Shown here: positions 49,282-58,626 of the stretch, one piece after another
Layout: each line of letters starts with the position of its first letter
Position numbering within the stretch: position 1 is the stretch's first letter
NCBI RefSeq assembly: GCF_000306765.2
Contig: NC_017941.2
Span: 868,001 to 932,000 of the forward strand
Reading direction: 5' to 3'
DNA length: 64,000 nt
Source: Haloferax mediterranei ATCC 33500
GTDB taxonomy: Archaea > Halobacteriota > Halobacteria > Halobacteriales > Haloferacaceae
Notes under the pieces: generated by a model
Told to the model about the DNA's origin: nothing
Seen by the model: only the letters and a program-made list of their open reading frames with translations
The model's database searches: none
Made by a program: the position numbers and the translations under genes

Positions 49282-50235
49282 ATGGACGAGCGCGTACACG
49301 CCGAGGTGCGACGTATCGCGGACGAAATCGGTACGATGGAGATTCGCGGTGCGGCGGCCATCGCGGAGGCGGCAGCCCGCGCCCTTCGGTCACAGGCCAC
49401 GGACAGCGAGACCACAGACCCCGAGGCGTTCAAATCCGAACTCCGCGCCGCCGCCCGAATGCTCTACGAGACGCGGCCGACCGCTGTGAGCCTGCCGAAC
49501 GCGCTCCGGTACGTCCTCCGCGGAATGTCGAGTACGACGGTCGAGGGACTGCGTCAGGACGTCGTCCAGTCTGCGGACGATTTCTGCGCCCGACTCGAAC
49601 GAGCGCAAGCCGACCTCGGACAGGTCGGTGCGAACCGCCTCCGCGACGGCGACACCATCATGACCCACTGCCACTCGACGGACGTCTTCGCGTGCGTCGA
49701 GGCGGCGGTCGAACAGGGGAAACACATCGAGGCCATCGTCAAGGAGACGCGACCCCGACTACAGGGACATATCACCGCGGAGGCGCTCCACGAGATGGGC
49801 GTACCGGTCACACTCATCGTCGACTCGGCAGCCCGGCGCTACCTCAACGACGTGGACCACGTGTTGGTCGGCGCGGACGCCATCGCGGCCGACGGGAGCG
49901 TCATCAACAAAATCGGGACGAGCGGCCTCGCGGTCAACGCCCGCGACCGAGGGGCACCCATCATGGTCGCCGCACAGACGCTGAAACTGCACCCGGGGAC
50001 GATGACGGGCCACACGGTCGATATCGAGATGCGTGACACTGAGGAGATAATCGACGACGAAACGCTCGCGGAACTCGGCAATCCGACGGTCAAAAATCCC
50101 GCCTTCGACGTGACGCCGCCGCGCTACGTCGACGCCATCGTCACCGAGCGTGGGCAGTTCCCACCGGAGAGTATCGTCATCCTGATGCGCGAACTATTCG
50201 GTGAAGGGACGACGGAGCCGTGGGCTGAGCCCTGA
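49282..50235 (+). CDS. Ribose-1,5-bisphosphate isomerase
   Basis: 317 aa from the ATG at 49282, with TTTTT at 49250-49255 as a TATA-like stretch about 30 bp upstream. eIF2B-related fold; H-C-H-S-T-D carries the catalytic Cys, V-G-A-D-A-I the catalytic Asp, and G-T-S-G-L-A the phosphate site. Converts ribose 1,5-bisphosphate to ribulose 1,5-bisphosphate. Follows the AMP phosphorylase gene by 73 bp. Confidence 0.93.
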   Translation: MDERVHAEVRRIADEIGTMEIRGAAAIAEAAARALRSQATDSETTDPEAFKSELRAAARMLYETRPTAVSLPNALRYVLRGMSSTTVEGLRQDVVQSADDFCARLERAQADLGQVGANRLRDGDTIMTHCHSTDVFACVEAAVEQGKHIEAIVKETRPRLQGHITAEALHEMGVPVTLIVDSAARRYLNDVDHVLVGADAIAADGSVINKIGTSGLAVNARDRGAPIMVAAQTLKLHPGTMTGHTVDIEMRDTEEIIDDETLAELGNPTVKNPAFDVTPPRYVDAIVTERGQFPPESIVILMRELFGEGTTEPWAEP

Positions 50236-50264
50236 GTTCACATTCGCAGGTTCACAGGTTTGCA

Positions 50265-50308
50265 GGATTGCGGGATTGCGGGTTTCAGGATTGCGGTTGC
50301 GGATTCGA
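50265..50308 (+). repeat. Short direct repeats GGATTGCGG
   Basis: GGATTGCGG occurs at 50265-50273, 50273-50281 and 50288-50296, with a diverged GGATTCG at 50301. Preceded by similar CAGGTT units. Lies in the 114-bp gap between convergent genes. Probably slippage-generated. Confidence 0.6.
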
Positions 50309-50349
50309 GATTTGCCTCGGTACGCGCTCGTCAACACGATGCCCCCGGC

Positions 50350-51012
50350 TTACTGCCCGTCGACGACTGCGGACATCACTTTCATCTCGGCTTTTCGGAG
50401 GTGCTCGGCGGCAGTTCCAGTCGAGCAGCCCAACTGCTCTGCCACCGCTGCGACGGACCCGTCTCTCGATTCCCGATAGTAGCCGCACGCGACCGCAGCC
50501 TCGACGGCTTCTCGCTGTCGCGGCGACAGCGAGGCGGGCGCGAAGTCCCCCGGACCGGTGTACTCTCGCACCCTTCTGATTTCGATGTCGATGCCTTCCG
50601 GGGTCTGGTCAACCGCTGATTGGAGCGCTTCGTCCGTCCCGACAATCGTGACTAAAATCGTTCCATCGCCCTCGAAGATGACCGGTGGGACGACGACCAG
50701 TCCGTCCTGCGTGAACGCCGTCGTCTGCTGTACTCCAGCCGCATCGAGCCGTTCTTTGACGACGATAAAAAACGAGTCACCCGGCATCTGCGCCACCTCC
50801 GACGACAGAATCGTCGGTATCGACGTGAGCGCTTCCTCGTACGCTTCGATATCGGACCCGACGACCTCGAAAACAATCGTGTTCGTCTCGGTCATCGTCG
50901 GATTCCAGTGATGTAATTTGGTCCGCTCGAACGCCTCGTGTTCGACGACGAACTCGTGCATCGGGTGCAGATGGTTCTCGTCCGGGGTGAGACGTAGTCC
51001 GACCGATTTCAT
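50350..51012 (-). CDS. HTH_10 (Bat-type) regulator
   Basis: 220 aa from the ATG at 51012, supported by the TATA box 24-31 bp upstream. N-terminal sensor domain; C-terminal L-S-P-R-Q-R-E-A-V ... G-Y-Y-R-E-S-R, then V-A-E-Q-L-G-C-S-T-G-T-A-A-E-H-L-R-K. Sits between the R15P isomerase and NuoCD, divergent from NuoCD; a candidate regulator of either. Confidence 0.9.
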   Translation of the reverse strand: MKSVGLRLTPDENHLHPMHEFVVEHEAFERTKLHHWNPTMTETNTIVFEVVGSDIEAYEEALTSIPTILSSEVAQMPGDSFFIVVKERLDAAGVQQTTAFTQDGLVVVPPVIFEGDGTILVTIVGTDEALQSAVDQTPEGIDIEIRRVREYTGPGDFAPASLSPRQREAVEAAVACGYYRESRDGSVAAVAEQLGCSTGTAAEHLRKAEMKVMSAVVDGQ

Positions 51013-51035
51013 GTCCCGATGTATCCAGATGGCAG

Positions 51036-51043
51036 TATAAATA
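51036..51043 (-). promoter_or_regulatory. TATA box of the HTH_10 gene
   Basis: TATTTATA read on the minus strand, ending 24 bp before the ATG at 51012. Confidence 0.6.
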
Positions 51044-51110
51044 TCAGCCGCACCTATGAGGCAGAACTCCGAATCCCGTTTCGGTCGAAGACAGACGCAG
51101 TAGCCCACCA

Positions 51111-52775
51111 ATGTCACTCGAATCACCCCAAGTGACGACCGAGGTAGACGCAGACCAACTCACCACCGATGTGCTCCGGCAGGTGTTGGGGGATGCTCTT
51201 CTCAATCTCGACCACCACGTTCACGCCCCCGAGGTGACAATCCGGCCCGACGACGTACAGGCGGTCCTTTCGACATTCCGCGACGACCTCGGGTTCGACC
51301 ACCTCTCGTGTGTGACCGCACAGGAGTACGAAGACCGCTACGAGTCTATCTACCACCTCAAATCCTACGACGACCCGACACGGGAGGTGAGTGTCGTCGT
51401 TCCTACACCCCGGTCAGACCCCGTGAGCGAGTCCGCCGAACCGGTGTTTCGGACAGCCGACTGGCACGAACGAGAGGCGTACGACCTCATCGGCATCGAG
51501 TACGACGACCATCCCGACCTGCGCCGTATCCTCCTCCCCGAGACGTGGCAGGGCCACCCGCTGAGTCTCGATTACGACCAGACGCGCCCGCAGGTCGTCC
51601 GGTACGACGAGCACGCGAATCCGCTCCACGAAGACGGGCGCACCGACACCAACACGATGGTTCTCAACATCGGCCCGCACCACCCCGCGACTCACGGCGT
51701 CTTACACCTACAGGCCACTCTCGACGGCGAGAAGGTCGTGGACGTGGACCCCGATATCGGGTACATTCACCGCTGCGAGGAGCAGATGTGCCAGAAGGGA
51801 ACCTACCGACACCAGATTATGCCGTATCCCGACCGCTGGGACTGGGGCGGCGGCGGACTGCTGAACGAGTGGGCCTATGCCCGAACTGCGGAAGCGCTGG
51901 CCGACATTTCCGTTCCGGAGTACGCCCAGATTATCCGTACGATGGCCGCGGAGTTGAGTCGCATCCTCTCGCACATGCTCGCAGTCGCCTCGTACGCTCT
52001 CGACGTCACCGGCGAATTCACCGCGACGTTCATGTACGCGATGCGCGACCGTGAACTCGTCCAAAATATCCTCGAAGACCTCACTGGACAGCGATTAATG
52101 TTCAATTATTTCCGACTCGGCGGCGTCGTCTGGGACCTTCCCGAACCCCGCGAGGAGTTCTTCGAGAAGACACGCGAATTCCTCGATGGACTCCCCAAAA
52201 AACTCGAAGAGTACCACGACCTGCTGACGGCGAACGAGATACTCCAGATTCGGGCGGTCGATACCGGCGTTCTACCGCCCGAGGTCGCAAAGCAGTACGG
52301 GGTAACTGGCCCGGTCGCCCGCGGGTCAGGTATCGACTACGACCTCCGCCGCGACGACCCCTACGGCTACTACGACGAACTCGATTGGAACGTCGTCGTC
52401 GAGGACGACTGCGACAATTTCTCGCGCCTGCTCGTGCGGATGCGCGAGGTCGAAGAATCGGCCAAGATTATCGACCAGTGTGTCGACCTGCTCGAAGACT
52501 GGCCCGAAGACGAGCGAAACCTCCAGTCGAACGTGCCGCGTACGCTCAAGCCAGACGAAGACACCGAAGTCTACCGCGCCGTCGAGGCGGCGAAGGGTGA
52601 ACTCGGTATCTATATTCGGTCCGACGGCACCGACAAGCCAGCCCGATTCAAGATTCGTGGCCCGTCTTTCTCGAACTTGCAGGTGCTCCCGGAGATAGCC
52701 AACGGTGAGTATGTCGCCGACCTCATCGCGTCAATCGGGAGTTTAGATACGATTATGGGCGAGGTCGACCGGTGA
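51111..52775 (+). CDS. nuoCD: Fused NADH-quinone-oxidoreductase-type NuoCD subunit
   Basis: 554 aa. NuoC domain (residues about 25-160) with the motif D-W-H-E-R-E-A-Y-D-L-I-G-I. NuoD domain (about 180-554) with H-H-P-A-T-H-G-V, E-K-V-V-D-V-D-P-D-I-G-Y-I-H-R and C-terminal P-S-F-S-N-L-Q. No other nuo gene lies within the window (51.1-64 kb or upstream), although haloarchaeal nuo genes normally form one operon. It may be a second copy with a specialised role. Confidence 0.9.
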   Translation: MSLESPQVTTEVDADQLTTDVLRQVLGDALLNLDHHVHAPEVTIRPDDVQAVLSTFRDDLGFDHLSCVTAQEYEDRYESIYHLKSYDDPTREVSVVVPTPRSDPVSESAEPVFRTADWHEREAYDLIGIEYDDHPDLRRILLPETWQGHPLSLDYDQTRPQVVRYDEHANPLHEDGRTDTNTMVLNIGPHHPATHGVLHLQATLDGEKVVDVDPDIGYIHRCEEQMCQKGTYRHQIMPYPDRWDWGGGGLLNEWAYARTAEALADISVPEYAQIIRTMAAELSRILSHMLAVASYALDVTGEFTATFMYAMRDRELVQNILEDLTGQRLMFNYFRLGGVVWDLPEPREEFFEKTREFLDGLPKKLEEYHDLLTANEILQIRAVDTGVLPPEVAKQYGVTGPVARGSGIDYDLRRDDPYGYYDELDWNVVVEDDCDNFSRLLVRMREVEESAKIIDQCVDLLEDWPEDERNLQSNVPRTLKPDEDTEVYRAVEAAKGELGIYIRSDGTDKPARFKIRGPSFSNLQVLPEIANGEYVADLIASIGSLDTIMGEVDR

Positions 52776-52805
52776 AAAACCGGGGCCGAAGCAGTCAGAC
52801 GACGA

Positions 52806-54095
52806 TTATCTCGGGGTCTCAGTGCCCCACTTGTCCAGGGCAACGGCGAGTTCGGGCGTTTCTTCGGCGGCCTCGGTAATCGACTTACCTTCGACGTAGG
52901 CGTCGATTGCCGACCGAAGCGCAATCGCTCCGGAGCGGGTGCCGTCGGGGTGCCCGTGGATACCGCCGCCGAGTTGGATACAGGTGTTCGTGCCCGTTGC
53001 ATCGAGGAGGTCGGGGAGCAGTCCCGGATGGAGACCGCCGGAGGCGACCGGGAGCACGTCGTTTCGACCGTAGAGGTCGCCTTTCAGCCAGTCGTTGATG
53101 CCGACGGTGTCCTCGTTTGCGAGTTTCCCGAGTCCCGCGGTCCCGGTGTGGAGTTGGTCGACCCCACAGAGCCGCGAGATTTGTGCGAGCACCCGCATCG
53201 AGACGCCGTGGGTCGGCATTCGGTCGAAGGCGGCGTGCATGGCGCGGTGGGCGTGGATAGCAAGGCCGTGTTTCTCGGTGCGCTCGCGGACGGTCTGGAG
53301 ACTGGCCCACCCGGCGGTGATGATATCCACCATGACGTACTCGCCGCCCTGTGCAGCCACCTCGTCCACGCGGTCGAGCATCGTCTGGGTATCTGCGGTG
53401 ACGTTGATGAGGTACGATTTCTTCTCTCCGGTCTCGTCTTCGGCGTCGTCACGGAGCGACAGCGACTCCGTGAGTCGGTCGGCGAAGGGGTTGAAGTCCT
53501 GGTCGGTTAGGTTCTCGTCGTCCTTCAGGAGGTCGACGCCACCGACCCATGCGTCGTAGCCGACCTGCGCGTGTTCAGCCGTCGAAAGCCCGACTTTCGG
53601 CTTCGGGACCGTCGCCGTGATGGGGCGGTCGCTGACGCCGAAAATCTCCTCGCGGACCGACGAACCGTAGAGCGGTCCGGGGTACGACGAGACGACCGGT
53701 TCGGGCCACTCACAGTCCATGAGACGGATACTGTCGACCGCTTTCATGCCCATGATGTTGCCGGCAATACAGGAGAGTACCTGCGGCATGTTCCCGGGTT
53801 CGAACAGTCCGGCAGGGTAGGCGACCTGAATGTTACCGCCGTCGATGTCGTCGGACCCCGTCTGGCTGCCAGCCGAGCTTCGCTCGGCGATGGAGAACGT
53901 AGTCGCTCCCATATCGGTGAAGTCCGCACCGGGTTGGAGGGCCGCCCACGTCCCGTTGGAGGACTCCGAAGCCACGCGACTCGCGGCCGCCTCCATGGAC
54001 ATACCCGTTGCGGGGTCGATGCGGAACGTGCAGACGAGGTCCTCGTCGGTCGGTTCGTATTCGAGGTCGAGGAAGTCTTCGTACGTGATACCCAT
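52806..54095 (-). CDS. rbcL: RuBisCO large subunit, type III
   Basis: 429 aa, typical archaeal type III length. Catalytic segments K-P-K-V-G-L-S, the carbamylated Lys in L-L-K-D-D-E-N, H-A-H-R-A, and Q-L-G-G-G-I-H-G-H-P. Adds CO2 to ribulose 1,5-bisphosphate giving two 3-phosphoglycerates; in archaea it consumes the product of the AMP phosphorylase and R15P isomerase encoded at 47730-50235. Confidence 0.96.
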   Translation of the reverse strand: MGITYEDFLDLEYEPTDEDLVCTFRIDPATGMSMEAAASRVASESSNGTWAALQPGADFTDMGATTFSIAERSSAGSQTGSDDIDGGNIQVAYPAGLFEPGNMPQVLSCIAGNIMGMKAVDSIRLMDCEWPEPVVSSYPGPLYGSSVREEIFGVSDRPITATVPKPKVGLSTAEHAQVGYDAWVGGVDLLKDDENLTDQDFNPFADRLTESLSLRDDAEDETGEKKSYLINVTADTQTMLDRVDEVAAQGGEYVMVDIITAGWASLQTVRERTEKHGLAIHAHRAMHAAFDRMPTHGVSMRVLAQISRLCGVDQLHTGTAGLGKLANEDTVGINDWLKGDLYGRNDVLPVASGGLHPGLLPDLLDATGTNTCIQLGGGIHGHPDGTRSGAIALRSAIDAYVEGKSITEAAEETPELAVALDKWGTETPR

Positions 54096-54194
54096 AGCCT
54101 CGCCTACGCCCCCACAGTGCTTAAAACGGCATCCCGAAGCGGTTTTGAGGGATGCGTTCGAACGCTAAAGGTTCGGCTGTTGGACGCATCTGAC

Positions 54195-55115
54195 TCACAG
54201 CACGACGAACGTCGGGAGATACAACCCGAGACAGAGGAGCGCCGCGCGACGGTCGATACCCTCCTGCCAGTAGAGCAACGCTAACACCGCGAGCGACACG
54301 ACGAGCATGTAGAGTCCCGAGGGCGTCACCGACGCGAGGTCAGTGACGACCACATCCGCAACCAGCGCGCCGATACCGAGCGAAAAGACGGGGTCGGTGA
54401 TGTTGCTCCCGAGAATCGACCCCACGGAGATTCCTTCGCGGCCCTCCTTGGCGGCGATTCCGGCGACGACGATTTCGGGGGCAGTCGTCCCGAGACCGGT
54501 GAGCAAACCGACCGAATACTCGGAGATGCCGACCAACCGGGCGAGTTCGACGCCGTTCGTTACCATCACTTGCCCGCCGACTACGACGAGAAGCAGGCCG
54601 AACGCGACACGCGGGAGACCTCGTTCCGGTGTCTTTTCCTCCTCGACGACCTCCTCAGCAATTTCCTCGCCACCCTCGTTCGTGTAGAGCGTGTAGACGA
54701 AGTTGACGTACGCGAGCATCATCAGGAAGCCCTCGGAACGCTGGACTACGCCGTCTTCGAGCGTGAGTAGCATGATAATCATCGCGAGCGTCATCGCCCC
54801 GCCGTAGACCATCACGTCTCGACGGTCCGCCACGATGGGCGCGATGAGCGCCACGATACCGATAGCGAGCGTAATCTGCGAGGTCTCCGAGCCGATGATG
54901 TTGCCGACGACGAGGTCGCCCGCGCCGTAGGAGGCCGCGTAAATGGAGGTCGTCATCTCCGGAATCGACGTGCCGACGGAGATGAGCGTCACGCCGATGA
55001 AGAACGGCGAGACGCCGTAGAAACTGGCGACCTCGGCCGCGGCGGTGACCGCCCGGTCGGCACCGAAGACGAGCGCGGCGAGTCCGACGACGAACAGAAC
55101 TGCCTCTGCGAACAT
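54195..55115 (-). CDS. CaCA-family cation/Ca antiporter
   Basis: 306 aa, ten predicted helices, with two inverted alpha repeats: G-T-S-I-P-E-M-T-T-S and G-L-G-T-T-A-P-E-I-V-V. An acidic cytoplasmic loop (E-E-V-V-E-E-E-K) separates the halves. Exchanges Ca2+ or Na+ against Na+/H+. Confidence 0.93.
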   Translation of the reverse strand: MFAEAVLFVVGLAALVFGADRAVTAAAEVASFYGVSPFFIGVTLISVGTSIPEMTTSIYAASYGAGDLVVGNIIGSETSQITLAIGIVALIAPIVADRRDVMVYGGAMTLAMIIMLLTLEDGVVQRSEGFLMMLAYVNFVYTLYTNEGGEEIAEEVVEEEKTPERGLPRVAFGLLLVVVGGQVMVTNGVELARLVGISEYSVGLLTGLGTTAPEIVVAGIAAKEGREGISVGSILGSNITDPVFSLGIGALVADVVVTDLASVTPSGLYMLVVSLAVLALLYWQEGIDRRAALLCLGLYLPTFVVL

Positions 55116-55181
55116 GTCGATGTTCCAATCACTTCGCGTGGTGACGTAAACGGTCGGGTGGCGATGGGTCCCGTCGCCTGC

Positions 55182-57101
55182 TCAGGGCGACAACAGCGCC
55201 CGAACCTCGCGGAACTCTGGGACGTCGGTGTCGAGTGCGGCACAGAGCGCATCCGCTGCGCCCAAGAGCCACTCGGCGCGCTCGACGCGGGATTCGACGT
55301 CTCCCGGGCCGATTCGGTAGCGTTCGACGAGGTCCTCGATGTTCGACCCATCGGACCACTCGTGGAGGATACGGGCGGTCTTGACCGCGGTCAACCACTC
55401 CTCGAACGGGTCTGCCTCGTGCATTGCGGTAGTGAACTCCGCGCTGTGAGTTCGAGCGTACTGGTACATGTCCGCCCGCTCGCGGTTGCCGAGGTAGGTG
55501 TCGTGCATGTCGGGCGTGTTGCAGACGACTTCCAGCGCGGTTCGGGCCGTGACGTTCTCGTCGGCCATCGTCTGGATGGTCCGCACGCCAGCGATGATTC
55601 GCGCTCCAGTCGTCGGCGAAACGTACTGCTTGGACGTTTGTGCGCCGAGGGTCGTCGCCGAAAGCGAGTCGCCGTCGACGGCGAGCAGTTCCATCGATTC
55701 GAGGTCGGAAACCACGTCGCCGACGAGTTCCGTGAGGTCCACGCCGGGGTTCTGATGAGCGTAGTACGTGGCCGAAAACACGTCGGCGACGCCGTCGAGG
55801 CTGTCGGCAAAGCCCGACGCGACGACCGAGAGAACGTGCGTTCGAAGCGCCTCCTCGTCGGCAAACTGGGAGTTGACCGCCTCCGCATCGGCGGTGACGT
55901 AGCGGTCGACGAGTTCGTCTTTCGTGTCGTCGTCGCCGACGAGCACCGCTTCGCCGAAGGGGTCGAGGTGCGGCCGTCCGGCGCGGCCGCACATCTGGTG
56001 GACGTCGAGCACCGGAATCCACGCCATCGACTCGCCGGTGTAGCGCTTCTGGTCGCGGATAACGACGCGGCGCGCCGGAACGTTCACGCCCGCCGCGAGG
56101 GTCGGCGTCGCACAGATAACCGAGAGCTTCCGGTCTCTGAAGGCGTTTTCCACGGTAACTCGGTGTGTGCTTCGCAGACCGGCGTGGTGGAATCCAACAC
56201 CGGTTCGCGCACACTCGGAGAGTTGCCGTCCAGTTGTGGTGCCGCCCAGTTCGGCGAGTTCGTCACCGAGGTCGGGGGCGGGCGAAAGGTCTTCGTCCGC
56301 GAGTCGGTCGGCGAGCGCTTCTGCTTCGCGGCGTGAGCGGACGAACGCGAGACACTGGCCGCCGTTTTCGACCGCATCGGCGACGAGCGAGACGGTCGCT
56401 TCGGTCGCCTCGTCGTCGTTCGGGCCGGTCGGTGGAACCGTGACTTCGAGCGCCGAGTCGTCGTCGAACTCGACCGATTCGTCGGCGTAGACGCCGGTTC
56501 GAAGTGAGACAGGTCGCCACGTACTTTCGACCAGTTCGGCGTCCAACCACGCGGCGATTGCTTCGGGGTTGTCGACTGTCGCGGAGAGGGCGACGAGCTG
56601 GAGGTCGGGAACCCGGCGTTGGAGCGTCGCCAGCGTGACTTCGAGCGTCGGCCCGCGACCGAGCGCGCCGAGGAGGTGCACCTCGTCGACGACGACGCAG
56701 GCGAGGTGTTCGACCCACGACGCGCCGTTTCGAATCGCCGAATCGACCTTCTCGCTCGTGGCGACGATGATATCGTGGTCGCCGAGGGCCTCTTCGGCGG
56801 AGTCGAAGTCGCCGGTCGAGATGCCGACGCTCACGCCCGGCAGTTCGTCGAACGTCTCGTACTTTTCGCGTGCGAGCGCGCGAAGCGGGACGATGTAAAG
56901 CGCCGGTCCGTCGGCGGTGAGCATGGCGAGTTCGGCGATGAACGTCTTGCCACTCGCGGTCGGAATCGCGGCGACGACGCGACCGCCTTCGGCGACACCC
57001 GCCTCGACGGCGGCTACCTGCGGCGGATACAACTCCTCGATGCCGTTTGACTCGTAGTGTGTGACGAGGTCCGCCGGAAGCGGGAGGTCGTTCACGCGCA
57101 T
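55182..57101 (-). CDS. Hel308-type superfamily 2 DNA helicase
   Basis: 639 aa, shorter than typical Hel308 (about 700-830). Walker A A-I-P-T-A-S-G-K-T, D-E-V-H, motif IV-type F-H-H-A-G-L, motif VI Q-M-C-G-R-A-G-R-P. The C-terminal ratchet and winged-helix regions are condensed. Probably unwinds branched or stalled-fork DNA. Haloferax-type genomes carry two Hel308 copies; this may be the shorter one. Confidence 0.87.
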   Translation of the reverse strand: MRVNDLPLPADLVTHYESNGIEELYPPQVAAVEAGVAEGGRVVAAIPTASGKTFIAELAMLTADGPALYIVPLRALAREKYETFDELPGVSVGISTGDFDSAEEALGDHDIIVATSEKVDSAIRNGASWVEHLACVVVDEVHLLGALGRGPTLEVTLATLQRRVPDLQLVALSATVDNPEAIAAWLDAELVESTWRPVSLRTGVYADESVEFDDDSALEVTVPPTGPNDDEATEATVSLVADAVENGGQCLAFVRSRREAEALADRLADEDLSPAPDLGDELAELGGTTTGRQLSECARTGVGFHHAGLRSTHRVTVENAFRDRKLSVICATPTLAAGVNVPARRVVIRDQKRYTGESMAWIPVLDVHQMCGRAGRPHLDPFGEAVLVGDDDTKDELVDRYVTADAEAVNSQFADEEALRTHVLSVVASGFADSLDGVADVFSATYYAHQNPGVDLTELVGDVVSDLESMELLAVDGDSLSATTLGAQTSKQYVSPTTGARIIAGVRTIQTMADENVTARTALEVVCNTPDMHDTYLGNRERADMYQYARTHSAEFTTAMHEADPFEEWLTAVKTARILHEWSDGSNIEDLVERYRIGPGDVESRVERAEWLLGAADALCAALDTDVPEFREVRALLSP

Positions 57102-57252
57102 CTGTCACAGACTGGTCGCGGACTCACATAAGTTTCTTCGCCGAAGTGAATTGCCCAGACTGCAGTGATTCGGTCGCCTCTGTCCCGACTCTAAACGAGT
57201 TCCACCCAAGCAGAGCGTCACGTAAATGTCGTTGAGGTGAATAGATTGCGCT

Positions 57253-58608
57253 ATGCGCCCTCCACGCTCTCGATTTTCTCGGTTGTCTCGACGCTCGCTT
57301 CTCCACACGCTGACGGTCGGCGGGACGGCCGGACTTGCGGGATGTCTCGACTCGCTTCCTCGGCGTGACCCGCCGGCGACGCCCTACCCAGAAGAGGTTC
57401 CGCGCTCAGACGGAGCGGGGTACACGCACACGCGACGCTCCGGAAACCGCGTTGCCGACTGGCGTGGTGACATCACAGAGGCAGCAGCGTTCGATGTCAA
57501 CGTCCCCGGCACACCCGTGTGGGTCGCGGGGACGGCCATCGATTTTGGCCAGAGGGAAGTCCGTTCTCAGTGGGCCGTCGCCCTCGAAGACGGAAGCGTT
57601 CGCGGTTATTACGTCACCGACGACGGCGTCGAGTCGGCAGAAATTGGACCCGACCGACTCGACGGTCCGCCGGTCGTCTCGTCGGTGGCACCGCGCCTCC
57701 TCACGCACCCCGAATCGTCGCCGTACACCAGTCCGATTCCCTGCCGCAAGCAACTCGTCACTGTCGGCGACGACGGGGTAGTGGTCTTCCAGGAAATCAC
57801 CGCCGAGTACGACTTAGTGCACCCAGACCACTGGTTGGACAAGCCACGCCGAGTGTTCGACGTGAACGCCCTCCCCGACGCCCGAATCGTCTCGTCCAGA
57901 CGTACCGTGTGCCTATTTGGTGACGCCACAGACGAGTACGGCCACGGTGCGCTTGGTGACTCGCTGGAAGGCGGTAGTATCGTCGCTATCGACACGGACG
58001 ACTGGATGGTGTCCCGATTCTCGCCACCCGAGGGGACTGTCTTCGAAGGAACGGCTCCGATAGTCACGTGGCTCGACCGCGACCCAGCACAGCTCGTCGC
58101 CACCGCCAGCGACGCCCAAGACGGCGCTCGTGTGGTTGCCATCGATACCGACACAGGAGCGATTCGTTCGGGACCGCCAGTCGGGACCGGGAACCGCTGG
58201 CGACACACGCTCGCTGTCGATTCCTTCGGCCCCAACGGAGAAGAAGAGATTGCGGCTGTTCGAACGCCGCACATTGGTGGCGTCGCGGAGTTCTACCGAC
58301 CAACCGACAATGCCCTCGAACTCGTCGCCACCGATAACGGTGGGTATCAGAGCCACGTTCTCGGAAGTCGGAACCTCGATGGCGGCCTCTCAGGGACGTT
58401 TTCGGACGGCAACCAAGCGTTGTTGTTGGTTCCGACACGCGACCGGACGGAACTCGCGTTTCTCAGACGGGTCAGTAGTGGGGTCGAACGGTACGAGACA
58501 CTCCCCATCGGCGGCAAATTGACGACGAACATCGCGGGGGCGAACGAAGATGCCACAATCGCTGCCGGAAGCGAGGGTCGCGTCCGCTTTTGGGTGGGAC
58601 AGCGCTAA
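57253..58608 (+). CDS. Tat-exported lipoprotein with propeller-like repeats
   Basis: 451 aa. N-terminus R-R-S-L-L, a twin-Arg signal, then a lipobox L-A-G-C (Cys34), so it should be exported folded and lipid-anchored outside. The mature part is a repetitive beta-rich domain with V-V-A-I-D-T-D-T-G-type repeats, as in PQQ-like propellers. Substrate unknown. Confidence 0.82.
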   Translation: MRPPRSRFSRLSRRSLLHTLTVGGTAGLAGCLDSLPRRDPPATPYPEEVPRSDGAGYTHTRRSGNRVADWRGDITEAAAFDVNVPGTPVWVAGTAIDFGQREVRSQWAVALEDGSVRGYYVTDDGVESAEIGPDRLDGPPVVSSVAPRLLTHPESSPYTSPIPCRKQLVTVGDDGVVVFQEITAEYDLVHPDHWLDKPRRVFDVNALPDARIVSSRRTVCLFGDATDEYGHGALGDSLEGGSIVAIDTDDWMVSRFSPPEGTVFEGTAPIVTWLDRDPAQLVATASDAQDGARVVAIDTDTGAIRSGPPVGTGNRWRHTLAVDSFGPNGEEEIAAVRTPHIGGVAEFYRPTDNALELVATDNGGYQSHVLGSRNLDGGLSGTFSDGNQALLLVPTRDRTELAFLRRVSSGVERYETLPIGGKLTTNIAGANEDATIAAGSEGRVRFWVGQR

Positions 58609-58626
58609 AAGAAAGAAGACGCCGCG

